Below are positions 23,766 through 34,959 of a DNA stretch of 64,000 nucleotides, one piece after another; positions within the stretch are counted from its first letter, which is position 1; each line of letters opens with the position of its first letter. Under the pieces are notes generated by a model that saw nothing but the letters and a program-made list of their open reading frames with translations, was not told where the DNA came from and made no database searches. Origin of the DNA: Salvator merianae (lineage: Eukaryota > Chordata > Lepidosauria > Squamata > Teiidae); assembly GCA_003586115.2 (NCBI GenBank), contig QVOM02000042.1, positions 38,046,019 to 38,110,018 on the forward strand, given 5' to 3'. Position numbers and translations under genes: made by a program.

Positions 23766-24697
23766 GCTGACCAACTGAGAACCTCATTTTCTCCAGGATT
23801 CTTCTTCTGCACTGGGAGGCATACAAAGTGATTGTTCTTCTCTTTATCTATGGCTATCATATGAAAAAGAGGATAAGATTCCTGCTCCTTCAATATGTAT
23901 GTACACTTGTGTGTGTGTGTGTTTTCATTCATTTCTGTACTTGTAGCTTGCCTACATCATAATGACTTCAGGTGACTAACAAAAATCAATACAGCATTAA
24001 AAGAAAAAAGGGGGGCATAGATATAAATGAAAAACAAAACAATGATAGACAGGAAGCAGCAATGAAATTAAGGATATACCAAATAGAAGAGATGCTTCTT
24101 AACTGGTCGCACACAAGAGAGAATTTCAGCAGGTGTAGCTTGTTGTGCAGGCAACACCTACTCAAATTCCTTCTTCAGAATGCTACCTTTTTCTCATGGT
24201 TGTCCTCCTACATTATTTCCCTGGTGCATCCCCTTTCCCTCTTTCTGTTTTCTAGCTGCAGGTCCCTTCTTCCTCTCTCTCTTCCTCTCTCTTTTTTACT
24301 TCCGTATCCATTTTAATCACTTCTGTTGGTCAGCTTGTCCAATGCTGGCCCATTCAAAGGGAGCTGCCCCATTTTCCACAAGGGCAAATGAATCAGGCCT
24401 TTTACCTCTGGGCTTGTCACCTGGACAACACCAGGGGAAGAGTCATCATATCTGCAGGAATGAAGACGTTTGACAGGTCACTTGCATAAGCAGACTGGTA
24501 ATGCAGGGCTGAACATATCCACCCTTGTGGCCACCTGAGAAGCCTCCTTATGCAGAAAAGGCAGCTAGGTCAACATAGTCTGGATTAGAGCTGTGTTCAT
24601 CTCTCTGGGACAGGGCACTTGGGATCTCCACTTACACCTCATTTCTCTACTTCTCTTTGTTGGTGTTGTACCCCCAAACCTGTGGGTGAGAAGATGA
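23766..24697. other. Unassigned stretch, pyrimidine-rich at 24225-24310
   Basis: No gene or repeat family recognised; short TG run at about 23909-23921. Confidence 0.4.
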
Positions 24698-25070
24698 GAA
24701 CATAAGAACATAAAAGGAGCCCTGCTAAACCAGGCCACAGTCCATCTAGTCTACCATCCTGTTTCACACAGTGTTCCACCAATCGCTTCTGGGCATTCCC
24801 AAGCAGAAGACAAAGGCAATATGTTCACCTGCTCTCAACTCCCTGAAGATGGCCTTCCTGTCTTTACAACTTGGAGGCAGTACCTAGGCATCCATTCTAA
24901 TAGCCACTGATACACCTGACCTCCATGAATCTGTCCAATTTATTCTTAAAGCTATCCAGGTTGATTGTTGTCACCACCTCTTCTGGTAATAAATTCCATA
25001 GACTGATGACCCTCTCGGTGAAAAATTACTTCCCCTCGTCAGACCTAACTGTCCTACCTATTTTCTCTCT
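24698..25070 (-). mobile_element. CR1 LINE 3' end
   Basis: The plus strand starts with AGAACATAAGAACATAA, the complement of the tandem TTATGTTCTTATGTTC CR1 terminus. Next come CCATCTAGTCTACCATCCTG and TTCTGGTAATAAATTCCATAG, which correspond in complement to CAG..TGGATGG and the 'GGAATTTATTACC.GA.GA.GTGGT' block of the copies at 37694 and 46931. 5'-truncated. Confidence 0.8.
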
Positions 25071-25803
25071 GTTTGCATGGGAGATTGACTCTGTTATGTA
25101 GGCAGAGTGGTGCCAGAAATTCCCTTGCTTTCTTTACCTTCTTGAACTTCTGAATTCACAGGAATATCTTGGCTCTTTTGTATTCTTTCCTATACACAGA
25201 GCAGCTTTCTTTTTTTCTTTCTCTGCTTTGCTTTCGTGCTCTTCATTCTCCCATGACTGTGAGTGTTGAATGCATACTGTCTAATAAGTGAAGTCTCCAT
25301 TATGTACTTGAAAAGTTGTTGCTTTATGACTTAAAAGGATTTTCCCACCATGACATGTCTTAGCAGTTTCAAAATATGTGATTGCTTTCTTGCCACTGAT
25401 TGCCAGATTCATTTTTGACGCGTTTCCTACATAAAATTTCCCTTTTTTAAATGTAAGACACATTTCAATATTTCCTGAGTTGGTTTTTCTCATGTGCAGT
25501 TGTTATATACTCTTTGTAAACCATCTATTGGTACCACCTAGCCTTACTAGCCTAACACCCCTGTGCCTTATTTTTAGCTGACTGATTGGTTAAGAAACCA
25601 AATTGGTTCAACAACAACAACCAGTTTGGACAGGTGGAACCAAGTAACTCTTGTTTCTTTGCCATATATGCTATAGCATTTGCTATTGCTACAATTGTGG
25701 TAGTTCTCTGCAATTTTTATCCCACATATAAGAACTTGGTGTATGTATCAAATTTGTTATGTTCCATATTTAGAAATACTCTGGCAGTGTATAAATAACC
25801 TTC
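25071..25803. other. Unassigned stretch
   Basis: Nothing recognised; short (AAC)n near 25611-25622. Confidence 0.4.
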
Positions 25804-25806
25804 TTT

Positions 25807-26994
25807 GGCCGCGGTCCAACATTGTAAGCTTAATCCATATCAGAAGAGTACAAGGACTGAATTCATCTTCTGATCGTTCCCGCAGTTACAGTTTAACACA
25901 GACTCAATTCGTAATTGCTCATTCCCACACTGATATTTCCCATGCTTGGCATGGAGAAACAGTACCTTTTCTGCCTCCACCCCACATCAGATTCTCCTTC
26001 CTGTGCAGTCAGGGATTGGCTGCAGTCCCAACGTTCAAATCTTGACGTCACAGGGGCAGGAAAGTCAAGCTCTGCTCTCCGTATGTCCCCGCTGCTGCTT
26101 CAGAACATGGATTCACTTGGCAGTGTTACTAGTCATTCGCCATTTGCTCCTTCTCCCCACTACAGCCTCTATCTACACAAGCAGAACTTTAAAACTATGT
26201 GTACCACACAATTAAGCTTTTTAAAGGGCTGATGGCGATTTCTGCTCCCTTGCAAGTGCACTTTTATGCAATTGCGCAATTTAAAAGTAGCACAAAAGCT
26301 GTGAGAGGCCCGTGAGGAAGGGGAAACGTGGGGAGGGAACGTGGGGGGGCTCTATTATTTTGATAGTGCAGTTCATCGCCAGCAAATGGACTCTGCCTCA
26401 TCTCCCCCCGAGACATCTGCAGCGGCATGTGTCCCCGCTGTGTAGCTGTGTGCTGCCGATGGCAAAACTCATCTTGAGTGGGTTCTTTGTTGGGGCAAAA
26501 GGACTGCAACCCCAAACAGGCACGGTTTATTTTTTGGTTTAAAGAGCAGACAGAAGTGAAGGAAGCCTTTAATTTCTTCCTGGCAGTGTCAAATGGGGGA
26601 TAAAGAAAGAGAAAGCCTAGCGAAGTAAAAGGGAGGACAGTTTCTTTTCCCCTGGCAGCAATGGAAGGGGGGATAATGGAGGCAGAGGAAACTACTGTGC
26701 TTCCTGCCCACCCACAAAGTTGGTCATTGGACGGCACAAAATGGGGATTCCCCCCTCTGCACGCCCCTAAAAATGTACGGTCCCTCCAAAATAGTCTCCT
26801 TTCCCATTCTCACATCGCAAAGTAAAGCGTGCTAGCAATCTGGAACGGCTTGAGAACTCATTAAATCTGAATACAAAGTAGTCCGGATTTCACCAATTTA
26901 GTCCAGAAAAACTACGGAATGGCAAAATCATGTCGGGCCGGCAGGAACTGAAGATGGCCTGTAAACTGATTAAATGCCGTGTCGGAACGCGGCC
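25807..26994 (-). mobile_element. ~1.19-kb non-autonomous DNA transposon, copy B
   Basis: This is the fuller copy of the element at 18257-19290, in the opposite orientation. Its minus-strand start is GGCCGCGTTCCGACACGGC; its other end is GGCCGCGGTCCAACATTG on the plus strand. TTT is duplicated outside both ends (25804-25806, 26995-26997), within CTTTG. It contains a central segment (about 26380-26530) missing from copy A. The 157-residue minus-strand frame at 26264-26737 is not shared as a frame by copy A and has no transposase motifs, so I do not call it a gene. Confidence 0.8.
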
Positions 26995-27014
26995 TTTGTG
27001 TGTGTCTATCTAAG

Positions 27015-27043
27015 TGTATGTATGTATGTATGTAGGTAGGTAT
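27015..27043. repeat. (GTAT)n microsatellite
   Basis: About six GTAT units followed by GTAG variants. Confidence 0.8.
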
Positions 27044-27331
27044 ATGATTATCTGGATTCAGCTGTTAAATGCAGTCATCAAAGTTGCTCTTTCCAACTAC
27101 TTTTGTCCCCTCTATCATGGTAAAGGAGGTTTACCCTTTCCCCACCAGATGCTGGTTAAGTCCAATTATCATTAGTCTGGTCCTTGGCCAGCATGGCCGA
27201 TATTCAGGAATAACGGAAACCTGTGAAAGATTGAAGGTAAGCCAGGACATAAAATTCAGGGTTTTATAGGTTTAAAATGATGAAGAAGAGGGATTTCAAC
27301 AAGTGTTAGCATGACAATATGGTTGTTCTTG
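27044..27331. other. Unassigned stretch
   Basis: No feature recognised. Confidence 0.4.
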
Positions 27332-27425
27332 TAGTTGCTAGGTGCTATTGAGCCTGGGCTGACCCCTGATTTGAACCTATGACCTTCTGCTTTCCAGATG
27401 GTTGCTCTACCACTGAGCTGATATG
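27332..27425 (-). mobile_element. tRNA-derived SINE fragment (family with 'CTCAATAGCACC' tail)
   Basis: On the minus strand: GCTCAGTGGTAGAGC (A box), an anticodon-loop-like region, then GGTCATAGGTTCAAATC (B box) and CTCAATAGCACCTAGCAAC. Shares head and tail features with 29660-29853 and 41545-41716. The tRNA fold and 3' end are lost, so this is not a functional tRNA. Confidence 0.65.
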
Positions 27426-29573
27426 TTAATACCTACAGAAGCTCTCACTTAAGGGCAAAGGAGCAGTGCACTGCTTCACTGTCCGTATTTCTTGGGTAGC
27501 ATTTTTACTTTTCCTGCTAATAAACAGGAAACAATAATGATACCTTTTCCTAAGTCATAATGAGTCCATCTTGTTTTCTATCATAGATACGCTTTTATTT
27601 TACTTAAGGTATACTCAAATTTAGATTTTTTTTTTGTCTAAAAGCATAGATCCTGGAGAAGGAGCCAAGCAAAATGTTGGTGGAGATTCAACTATTTAAA
27701 GAAAGAGATGTGTGTCTGTTGTGTGTATACCAAGGCAACAGCATCATAGAACTTTATGTACATTCTCAATGTGACATATTTGCATAGAATTATCCATGAA
27801 AATTTCAACCTTATCCAGAGGTAGCATCACCAAATATGGCATGAAAATATATGCAAATCAACATGTTTAGCCAAATGTCCTCTTCCCAAAGCTTTGCAAT
27901 CCACCATTGCAAAGATATGACCTTTCTGGAATATTTCTAACTCTCTAGTCACTAAATGTCTGCTTGACAAAAGTTCCATTCAGATGCAGATAATCAGCCA
28001 TGTAATTGGCAAGAGGTACAAATGAAAGGTTAAGCCATTGGCTGTGGGGGACCATAGAATGGATCACCAGGAAGTACTTTTGTTGATGATCTAACAAGAA
28101 AACAATGGTGCCTCCTATAGCCGGCAATACATCCCGCCTTCCTGCTTCTCTCTTTTTTCAATGAATCTTCAGATTGTTATCTACAAAGCTGTTGGATTTC
28201 TGCATGGGAAAACAAAACAAGAAAATACTTGCTACCTTGTCATTGTCAGTTCTGTTATTAAACTAGAAACCTTCTGTTTCAAGTGCTTCCCAGATAACAT
28301 GTGGTCTCTCTTCAATGCAAAGCTTGGCTTTCAGCAAAATTGTTAATTATAGATCATAATAAGCTGTTAGGAGTGAAACACACACATAATTTGAAAGTGA
28401 AATGAGGCACAGTACATAGATAAAGCAATTGTTTGTTTAAGAGGTGATTAGCAGTAGCAAAACAAGCAAACTGATACTTGAACCTAAAAGAAATTATACC
28501 CATTTGGAATCATTAAACTGTTTGCTTATTTGTGTACTGAAACCTAATGCAAAGGTAAAGGCATTGCCCTGCCTCAACTTCCTTTCCCTTCCTTGTGGAA
28601 AGTTGTTCAGCAGATGTATGTTGTATCGAAATCAACATGGTATTAAAAAGAATAGCCTGCCAAAGAGAACCGGGGTGGGGGGGGACAGAAACAGGGAGGA
28701 GAAATGTTTCAGTTCCACCACAGAGTACAGCTGGGATTTAAATTGTTCTATACCATGATAAATTATAAGCCTTTAAAGCCACTGTAATCACTGAATGAAC
28801 AAACAGTTTGCCTTGGGTAATTATGCCTTTTGGTCTCTTTTTACTTTCAAGTTTATTCCCTTAAATGTTACATGGTGTGCTTGTTTGCTGTGTCAAAGAG
28901 TGTTAATCTCAGTGAAAAACACTGTGATTTTTGGCGACGGGTAAGTGAGCCTAGGAACACTTAAGCCTGGATCAAGCTGGATGCCAGCAAGTTAATCTGA
29001 GCCACTTTCGCTGCAAATCACCCTTTAACTGGGCTTTTAATTTGACCCTTGGAAGGCAATGATTGCAGTGGAAATGCAAAATGGTGCTTTGGTAGCACCA
29101 GACTGGCTGTCCTCCAATGGAAGGCCAGACGGAAGGTAGTTGTAGAAACTGCTCAGAGCAGATCTTTCTGAAGTTAAAGCATTTCACACTTCCAAGTTAG
29201 AGAAAGGTGCCAGTCCCTCCTGTTTTCTCTGTCTCCTAAATCCAGATGCATGAATGCATGGGCTGGTGACAAATCAGTGTGAATTGCCCCTCATTAAAGT
29301 TGAATGAATTGTGACTACTTCAGCTGTGAAACCATTGTTGTGTATCAGAGCAATGAGCAGTTACCGTGGAAGGAAGAAAAGGAGGTTTTCAGAGAAGGCA
29401 ACCCTATTCCTTGTTACCAATGCATTGCAAATGTATAGTGGAACATGGAAAATCGATCCAATTTTTAGCCTCAACTTTTTTTTTTCCTTCCAAGATTCAG
29501 AAGGGTAGGCAACATATGTTATTTCAACTGCTGAATACTGGACCAGTATATAAGGCTGTCTTTTATACACACC
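27426..29573. other. Unassigned, repeat-poor stretch
   Basis: No family recognised in ~2.1 kb. Around 28880-28945 a CAGTGAAAAACACTG hairpin precedes a donor-like GGGTAAGTGAG, but no convincing exon fits it. Confidence 0.4.
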
Positions 29574-29635
29574 TTGGCTGATCTTAAAAGTTAAGCAGGC
29601 AGGGTCAGATCTTGTAAGTATGGAGATGAGCAGTT
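29574..29635 (+). mobile_element. 5S-rRNA-derived SINE fragment
   Basis: CTGATCTTAAAAGTTAAGCAGG, then GGGTCAGATCTTGTAAGTATGGAGATGAG. These align with the internal control region of vertebrate 5S rRNA (CTGATCTCGGAAGCTAAGCAGG, then GGGTCGGGCCTGGTTAGTACTTGGATGGGAG) with several substitutions and a CA insertion. The rest of a 5S gene and a terminator are absent, so it is a SINE3-type retroposon scrap rather than a gene. Confidence 0.65.
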
Positions 29636-29659
29636 GGAGGCCAGCTGGAGAAGAACATG

Positions 29660-29853
29660 AGAAATTCCACTGTTCTTGGGTGCTATTGAGTCATGGCCGA
29701 CTTCATGGTTGACCACATGGGCACCTCTGTGCAGTTTTCTTGACAGAGCTACCAAAGTAGTTTGCCATTGCATACTTCTGGGGATCAAACTAACAACCTT
29801 CTGCTCTCCAAGCAGTTTTGCTCTACCACTGAGTTACAGCTACTATGAATGAA
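29660..29853 (-). mobile_element. tRNA-derived SINE (same family as 27332 and 41545)
   Basis: Minus-strand head TAGCTGTAACTCAGTGGTAG, with AGCAGAAGGTTGTTAGTTTG and GATCCCC as B box. Body CTCTGTCAAGAAAACTGCAC is shared with 41545-41716, and ATGACTCAATAGCACCCAAG with 27332-27425. Confidence 0.75.
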
Positions 29854-30378
29854 ATCCATACATGTTTCCAAAAACGTTATGTGAATGGGACCAGCGAATC
29901 CCCAGGAACTGAGCTCCTACTTAGGACCTCTTAACTTCTTTAAGGCTCTTCTAGCATAAAATTGGGTCACTGCAAAACCCTTTCAGTTAATCATGCTTTA
30001 GTTGAGATTGGCCGTGCATTGTGCCATCTGGAATCTACTAACAGCTGCCAATAATCTACCAAGCATACAGAAGCCTTTTCCAGACTCTTGGCATAGCCCA
30101 ATAATCTGTCCTAATAGGATTGACTCACCTGAAGGCAGTCTAGGCAGTTGTATCTCATGATAAAATTTCAGGGTCTCTCAGTAGCAAAACAAGCCATATA
30201 CCTTGGTGATGCTTTCTCTAATTTCATTGTTTCCCCTTATTACAAGGACTTATCGCCTTTCTCAGCTTGGAACACTGTACAGACAATGCAGTCAGGGAAC
30301 TCTTTGACTAGCAAGCACTTTCCTCAAATATACACATGCACCTGTGCATAGGATCAAGTATTAGACCAACTTCAGAGG
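29854..30378. other. Unassigned stretch
   Basis: No feature recognised. Confidence 0.4.
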
Positions 30379-30399
30379 TTTTTTTTTTTTTTTTTTTTC
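30379..30399. repeat. T homopolymer (~21 nt)
   Basis: Uninterrupted T run; no retroposon body recognised next to it. Confidence 0.9.
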
Positions 30400-30678
30400 A
30401 GAATGCAGCAAAATCATTTCAGTCAGAATTCTGAATCATACAGTGTTTTCCCTAATTTGTGCAGTCTGGAGTCTGTGGGTGACTACTTGTCATCTTCACA
30501 GTACTTCATACTTTGCATTTTTAGAGCTACTTTGAATTGCTGCTCTGGTGGTTAGCCCTGCTGCTACTCCACTTATGCCAAATGAAAGCTATTCCACAAT
30601 CTATATTTACCCAGGAGGGAACCAAAATATTTAAATCCCTTGCAGGCACAGAGCTCAGTCTGCTTTGCCGTTGACTAG

Positions 30679-31142
30679 CTTTGTTAAAGTGGCCACTGTA
30701 CCCCATCTGACTGCAGATTAGAGAGCCCCCCTCTCAAACTAGTATACTCCATCTCCACCAGACAGAGTGTGACCCCAATCAGGAAGCTCCTGATCTGGAA
30801 CACCGGTGGTAATCTGGAACATGGAGGTGTCAAGAAGGCCCACACCTCTGTCTTCTGGTTTACTGAGAGACCCATTTTGGCAGCACACTGAAGCATGTCA
30901 CTGAAATGGGTCTCCCAGGAGCTCCAAGAGCAGGAACATTCATTCGCAGCCATCAGAACTTGTTGAGGCTGCTCCAAAGCTTACATGAGCTTCAGGGCTG
31001 GTATGGAGGCTGGGCTGGAGCAGGCTGTTGTAATGCAGACAGCCCTGGTCCAGTCCAGAGCAATTATTCCCCACTTTGGGATGGATTGCTTAATCCAGAT
31101 TGCCAGATCTGGATCTTTCAAAAGGTAAGTGCAGAAAAGTTC
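30679..31142. mobile_element. Possible MITE of the GGTAAGTGCA-end type
   Basis: The right end GGTAAGTGCAGAAAAGTTCT resembles the ends at 45695-45714 and 3320-3338. An internal inverted repeat pairs GAGAGACCCATTTTGG with the complement of GAAATGGGTCTCCCAG. TAG flanks both proposed ends (30676-30678, 31143-31145). The left TIR is weak. Confidence 0.35.
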
Positions 31143-31145
31143 TAG

Positions 31146-32174
31146 ATTCAGAATTAAGATCCTGGTGATATGAGATCCCAGGTTCCATTTCAGTATATTC
31201 CACTGAGATTAAGGAGAGGAAAAAATACAGTAGGAAAACACAGTAGGTAGCACTTTTAAGAGTTTGTTCTAATCTCTGTTAGACAGAAAACTTACAACTT
31301 ATATGTCATAATGCCAACTTTTCTTGTTCAATATTGCAGAATCACAAAGATTATGAGCAAAATCCCTAAAACAAAAAAAATCAGCCCACATCCGTTTAGT
31401 TTTCCTAAGCTCTCAGGAGTAGGTAGATGCATGCATTTGTGACCCTTACATTTGTGTAGCAAGGGCAATTCACCTTTCCGCTTTCTCTTTGAAGTGTAAG
31501 AAATGAGACTGTGATCCAGCATATTTCCATGTTTTCTGCATTTCAAAGACCTAAAGGGTAAATGGGTTTGTTCTGTTCAGCCCTGTCATTCCGCTTTTTA
31601 CACTGGCTGCCGGGTGAATGAAGGGGCAAGATAAGGATGAAATAGTTATTTGGGAGAGCCTCTCCTCCATGTAGCGACTGGAGCTTTAATCAGTAGCAGT
31701 TCTGTGTCAGGTTTGTTGCCAAAAGAGGCAGTTTTCTGTTTACTGCCTCTCCTTTCTCTGCTTGTGCCTTCCTTCAAATTAGAGACAAATTAGAGGTACA
31801 GGGATTTGGTCAACCACGATCATGTTAGAAATTATGCTAGAGTCCTTCTATATGGCATTTCATGTAAGATATTTCATATACTTTTAAAATCAAAACTTTG
31901 ATTAATGAGATTTCTCCCCTCCCCAATACTGTTGTGCTGAAGTATGGGTCTACTTTGATTATGATGATGTTGCCTTCTTTGATATTATTTAATATTTTGT
32001 TTTCTTACAACTTTTATTCTATTTGTGCCCCTTTGTTACCCATCTTTGTTACCCATTTATTGAAGGGTAATATTGAGGGTCACAGAACATAAAACTCAGT
32101 ACAGAAAAGAGAGATCTTACTTAAACTGAACTGCTTCAGTAAAAAGCAAATTCAAAAAGATTTCTTAAGATTTT
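31146..32174. other. Unassigned stretch
   Basis: AT-rich, with no recognised repeat or exon. Confidence 0.4.
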
Positions 32175-32790
32175 TTTTTAAATTTTATTTGCTTTTTTAT
32201 GCCAACCTGTACTCTAAGGTCTCAGGGTATAATCAATTAAATGTATACAGTCATACCTTGGTACTCGTGGTTAATTGGTTCCGGGAGGCGTGAATGAGTA
32301 CCAAAATGAGGAGTACCAAAGAAATTTTTCCCATGAGGAATAAAGTAAATAAATTTAATGCATTCCCAAACCAAAGACAATGCACGTTTTTAAGGCAATA
32401 TGTAAAAAGATAAGGTGTATAGCATTACTTTACATGAGAAATAAACCTAAAAATTAATGAATACCTTGCAGTATTTAGATTAAATACACAAAATGACCAC
32501 AGAAGCCATGATAGGACCACAAGGGGATGTGCACAGGGCAAAAGCTACCATGCGACTAACTCGTGATCCTTTGTTTCGGCCGGAAAGAGTAGCGAGTCAC
32601 GAGGCAACCTTCACCAAAAAGTTCTAGCTTGCACGTTGAGTATCAAACAATGAGTACCAAGACAAACTTTTCATTTCAAAATGCATTGAGTGCCAAATTT
32701 GATGAGTTTCAAGGTAGTTGAGTACCAAGGTACCACTGCAGATGCATAAAACATATAAAACATAACAGGATAAAAAAGCAGGTTACAGCT
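32175..32790 (-). mobile_element. L2-like LINE tail interrupted by a Tigger-like MITE
   Basis: The plus strand at 32175-32247 (TTTTATTTGC..ATGCCAACCTG..AAGGTCTCAGGGTATAATC) is the reverse of an L2 3' end. The run of ATAAAACATATAAAACATAA that normally follows inside such elements resumes at 32744, right after the Tigger-like insertion. Confidence 0.5.
32248..32738. mobile_element. Tigger/pogo-like MITE, 491 bp
   Basis: CAGTCATACCTTGGTACTCG at the left pairs with the complement of GAGTACCAAGGTACCACTG at the right. TA precedes the left end; the right flank is CA, a likely mutated TA. The interior repeats GAGTACCAA-type motifs. CAG(T/G)CATACCT ends are characteristic of Tigger elements. No transposase frame remains. 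Confidence 0.75.
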
Positions 32791-33229
32791 TTTTCTTCCC
32801 TCTCCCTGGAAAGATGGTTCAGCAGTCTAGCACCGCTGCTCGAGATACTAACGGAGACAAAGAAAAGCAAGTTAGACATACAAAGATCGCTAACGCATGT
32901 GAAAAGTTACAGAAGAGATCCTCCACCAATTTTCTCCTCAGAAGCAAATTTGCTTTTCTATGAGCCTGAATTAAAGGCAGGTATCATCACCTACTACTAA
33001 GCACTGCAACTTCCAACATGCAGCTTGTAAATTATTTGTAATGCTTTTTTGCCCCTCTGTGATCCAGAGTGCAAATTAAAACTGAAGTGTATTTTATGTT
33101 GACTTGTTCTGCGTTCTGATAATTGGCTCCACTTTTTCCTAGACAACTGGCATAACCCAGGCTATGGAAGAGGCTTCCACTAAGGTATGCCAGGCAACTT
33201 CACTTATAAAAGTTCAGAAGTTACATGAC
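32791..33229. other. Unassigned stretch
   Basis: No feature recognised with confidence. Confidence 0.4.
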
Positions 33230-33395
33230 AGTGCTCCTGTCCACCTTAGCCTTTGGCTGTGGAAACAGCTTCCCTTCTCCACTTTCAGAGACTGTTATTG
33301 TTTTTAGTGGGATCATTTCATATTTTGTTTTTATGTTTGTAATTTGCCCTGAGATCTTCAGGAGTATGACAGGATAAAAGCTATGCAACTAAATA
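33230..33395 (+). mobile_element. L2-like LINE 3' fragment
   Basis: CTTTGGCTGTGGAAACAGC (remnant of the 'WNSLP' coding end), a T-rich 3' UTR, GCCCTGAGATCTTCAGGAG and ATAAAAGCTATGCAACTAAA with an AATAAT tail, in L2 order. Confidence 0.65.
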
Positions 33396-34750
33396 ATAAA
33401 TGCAAATCATAGATATATAAGCCATTCTCATAACTTAGGGAATCTACCATTCAGGTGTGATCATGAACCTGGATGTATAATGAACACATAGTATTCTGGA
33501 CCAGTTCTCCAGATGTTCCTGAACAACGTTTCCTAGACTGCATTCACACACAGTACAATGCCCCCCCCAAAACTGAAAAGTATCAAGATGTGATAGGATG
33601 TGACACTATTGTTCTCATCCCATCTCCAATCCACCTCTAATGTGCTTTGGAAGTGCATTGTACGGCCTTTAATATGCATTAGATGAGGGATTTGCAGATG
33701 TAAATGTGACAGTACCACCTCTAAACTGTGAGTGTGATCAGACACACTTAGTGAGTACCCTCTGGGTGAATTTAAGGCTGTACAGGTAGACATAAAATCC
33801 CTAAAATGAGAGCCCTTTCCTCTTATGGGTAAAATGACACCAAGAGTGACTCTTTTAGTTGCTTTGGGCAGGGAGCTTCGTAAGCACAGAGAAAAGAAAC
33901 GTAGCTAGTCACAATATGTGAACAAATGCTGCCAGTGAGTGACCAATCAGGGTCACAGAAAGCCAGGCAGGTCAGTGGCCAACCAGTGGTAAGGACTTGT
34001 TGTTAGGCAGGAGTTGCCTGACTTTGAGACAAATGAAGAGCAATGTGTGGAAACAGCTTATTTATTGGTTTTAATACCCCTTTTTTGTGCCTACAGAAGG
34101 AATGCATTTTCTAAAAGGGGTGATTGAAAAAAGTTCTGTCTGACTTGTCTGATCACACCCTTTATCTGAGTTGCCTTTCCATTTTTTTTCCTATTTGTGA
34201 TTGTAGCCTTAGCATTCCACTGTTGGGATTCTGTGCCAACCCCTGTTTTAGACTATAAGCTCAGGGAGATTTCCATATGCATATACCACCTAGAGAAGAT
34301 GAAGGACTAAGTGAGAATTGTGATCCTGGCAGATGGGACCCTTTAAGAGGAAATTTTATCCTGGGTGACTGTGGAATGAAAATGGGCAGTTATTCCAATG
34401 TAGAGAACCTATGGTGTTTTTCTAAGTACCTGAAGGCATTTTATTCTCGAGTTGTTATCTATATCTTTGTGAAGGCAATTGGTTTGCTCTTCTCCAAGTT
34501 CTGATAAGTTCCAAGGTAGCTTGACAAGGTCAGTTTACTTTGGAGAATTCAAAATGGAATACTTTGTATTAATGTGTTTAGTTGCAAATGTGTATGCTGA
34601 GCAGGTAGCAAGAGCGTAAGCAGGCTGTGCTAGCCCCCAAACAACTGTCTAGATAAACCCCAAAGCTGCCTCTGCCAGACAGAAACATCTTATCGACTTT
34701 CCCCAGATACCTGTAAAACTCAATATGTTTCATTTTCTCTGGCTAAATTC
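33396..34750. other. Unassigned stretch
   Basis: CTGCATTCACACACAGTACA (33539) resembles MITE termini seen elsewhere here (for example 51740, GCTACATTCACACATAGC), but I could not define an element. Confidence 0.4.
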
Positions 34751-34873
34751 AGGACACACAAATAGTCCCTCTGCACAAACAGGTGGATGTGATAGTCTAG
34801 GAGCCTGGACATGCCAAGATCCTGGATTATATCACACCCACCTGCTTGTGCAGAGGGGCTGTTTGTCCTATGT
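34751..34873. mobile_element. Palindromic MITE, ~120 bp
   Basis: GTCCCTCTGCACAAACAGGTGG near the left pairs with the complement of CCACCTGCTTGTGCAGAGGGGC at the right, continuing into AGGACA/TGTCCT at the tips. No clear target duplication; superfamily undetermined. Confidence 0.65.
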
Positions 34874-34959
34874 GTTCAAGCCATAAATCAAGCATCTATT
34901 GTTCACCTTTAACAGCCAGGCTGTAAAAAATAAAATAAAATAAATAAATAAAAATCCTA

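Noticed and set aside
26264..26737. 157-codon minus-strand frame inside the ~1.2-kb transposon
   Set aside because: The homologous element at 18257-19290 does not keep the frame, and there are no transposase motifs.
28885..28945. Small exon between an acceptor-like ATCTCAG and donor-like GGGTAAGTGAG
   Set aside because: The enclosed 28 bases begin with a stop in one frame and show no conserved peptide. The hairpin there is short.
29574..29635. 5S rRNA gene
   Set aside because: Only the internal control region is recognisable, with substitutions and an insertion; the rest of the gene and a T-run terminator are missing.
33535..33760. Another MITE starting CTGCATTCACACAC
   Set aside because: The proposed right end pairs too poorly, and no duplication is visible.
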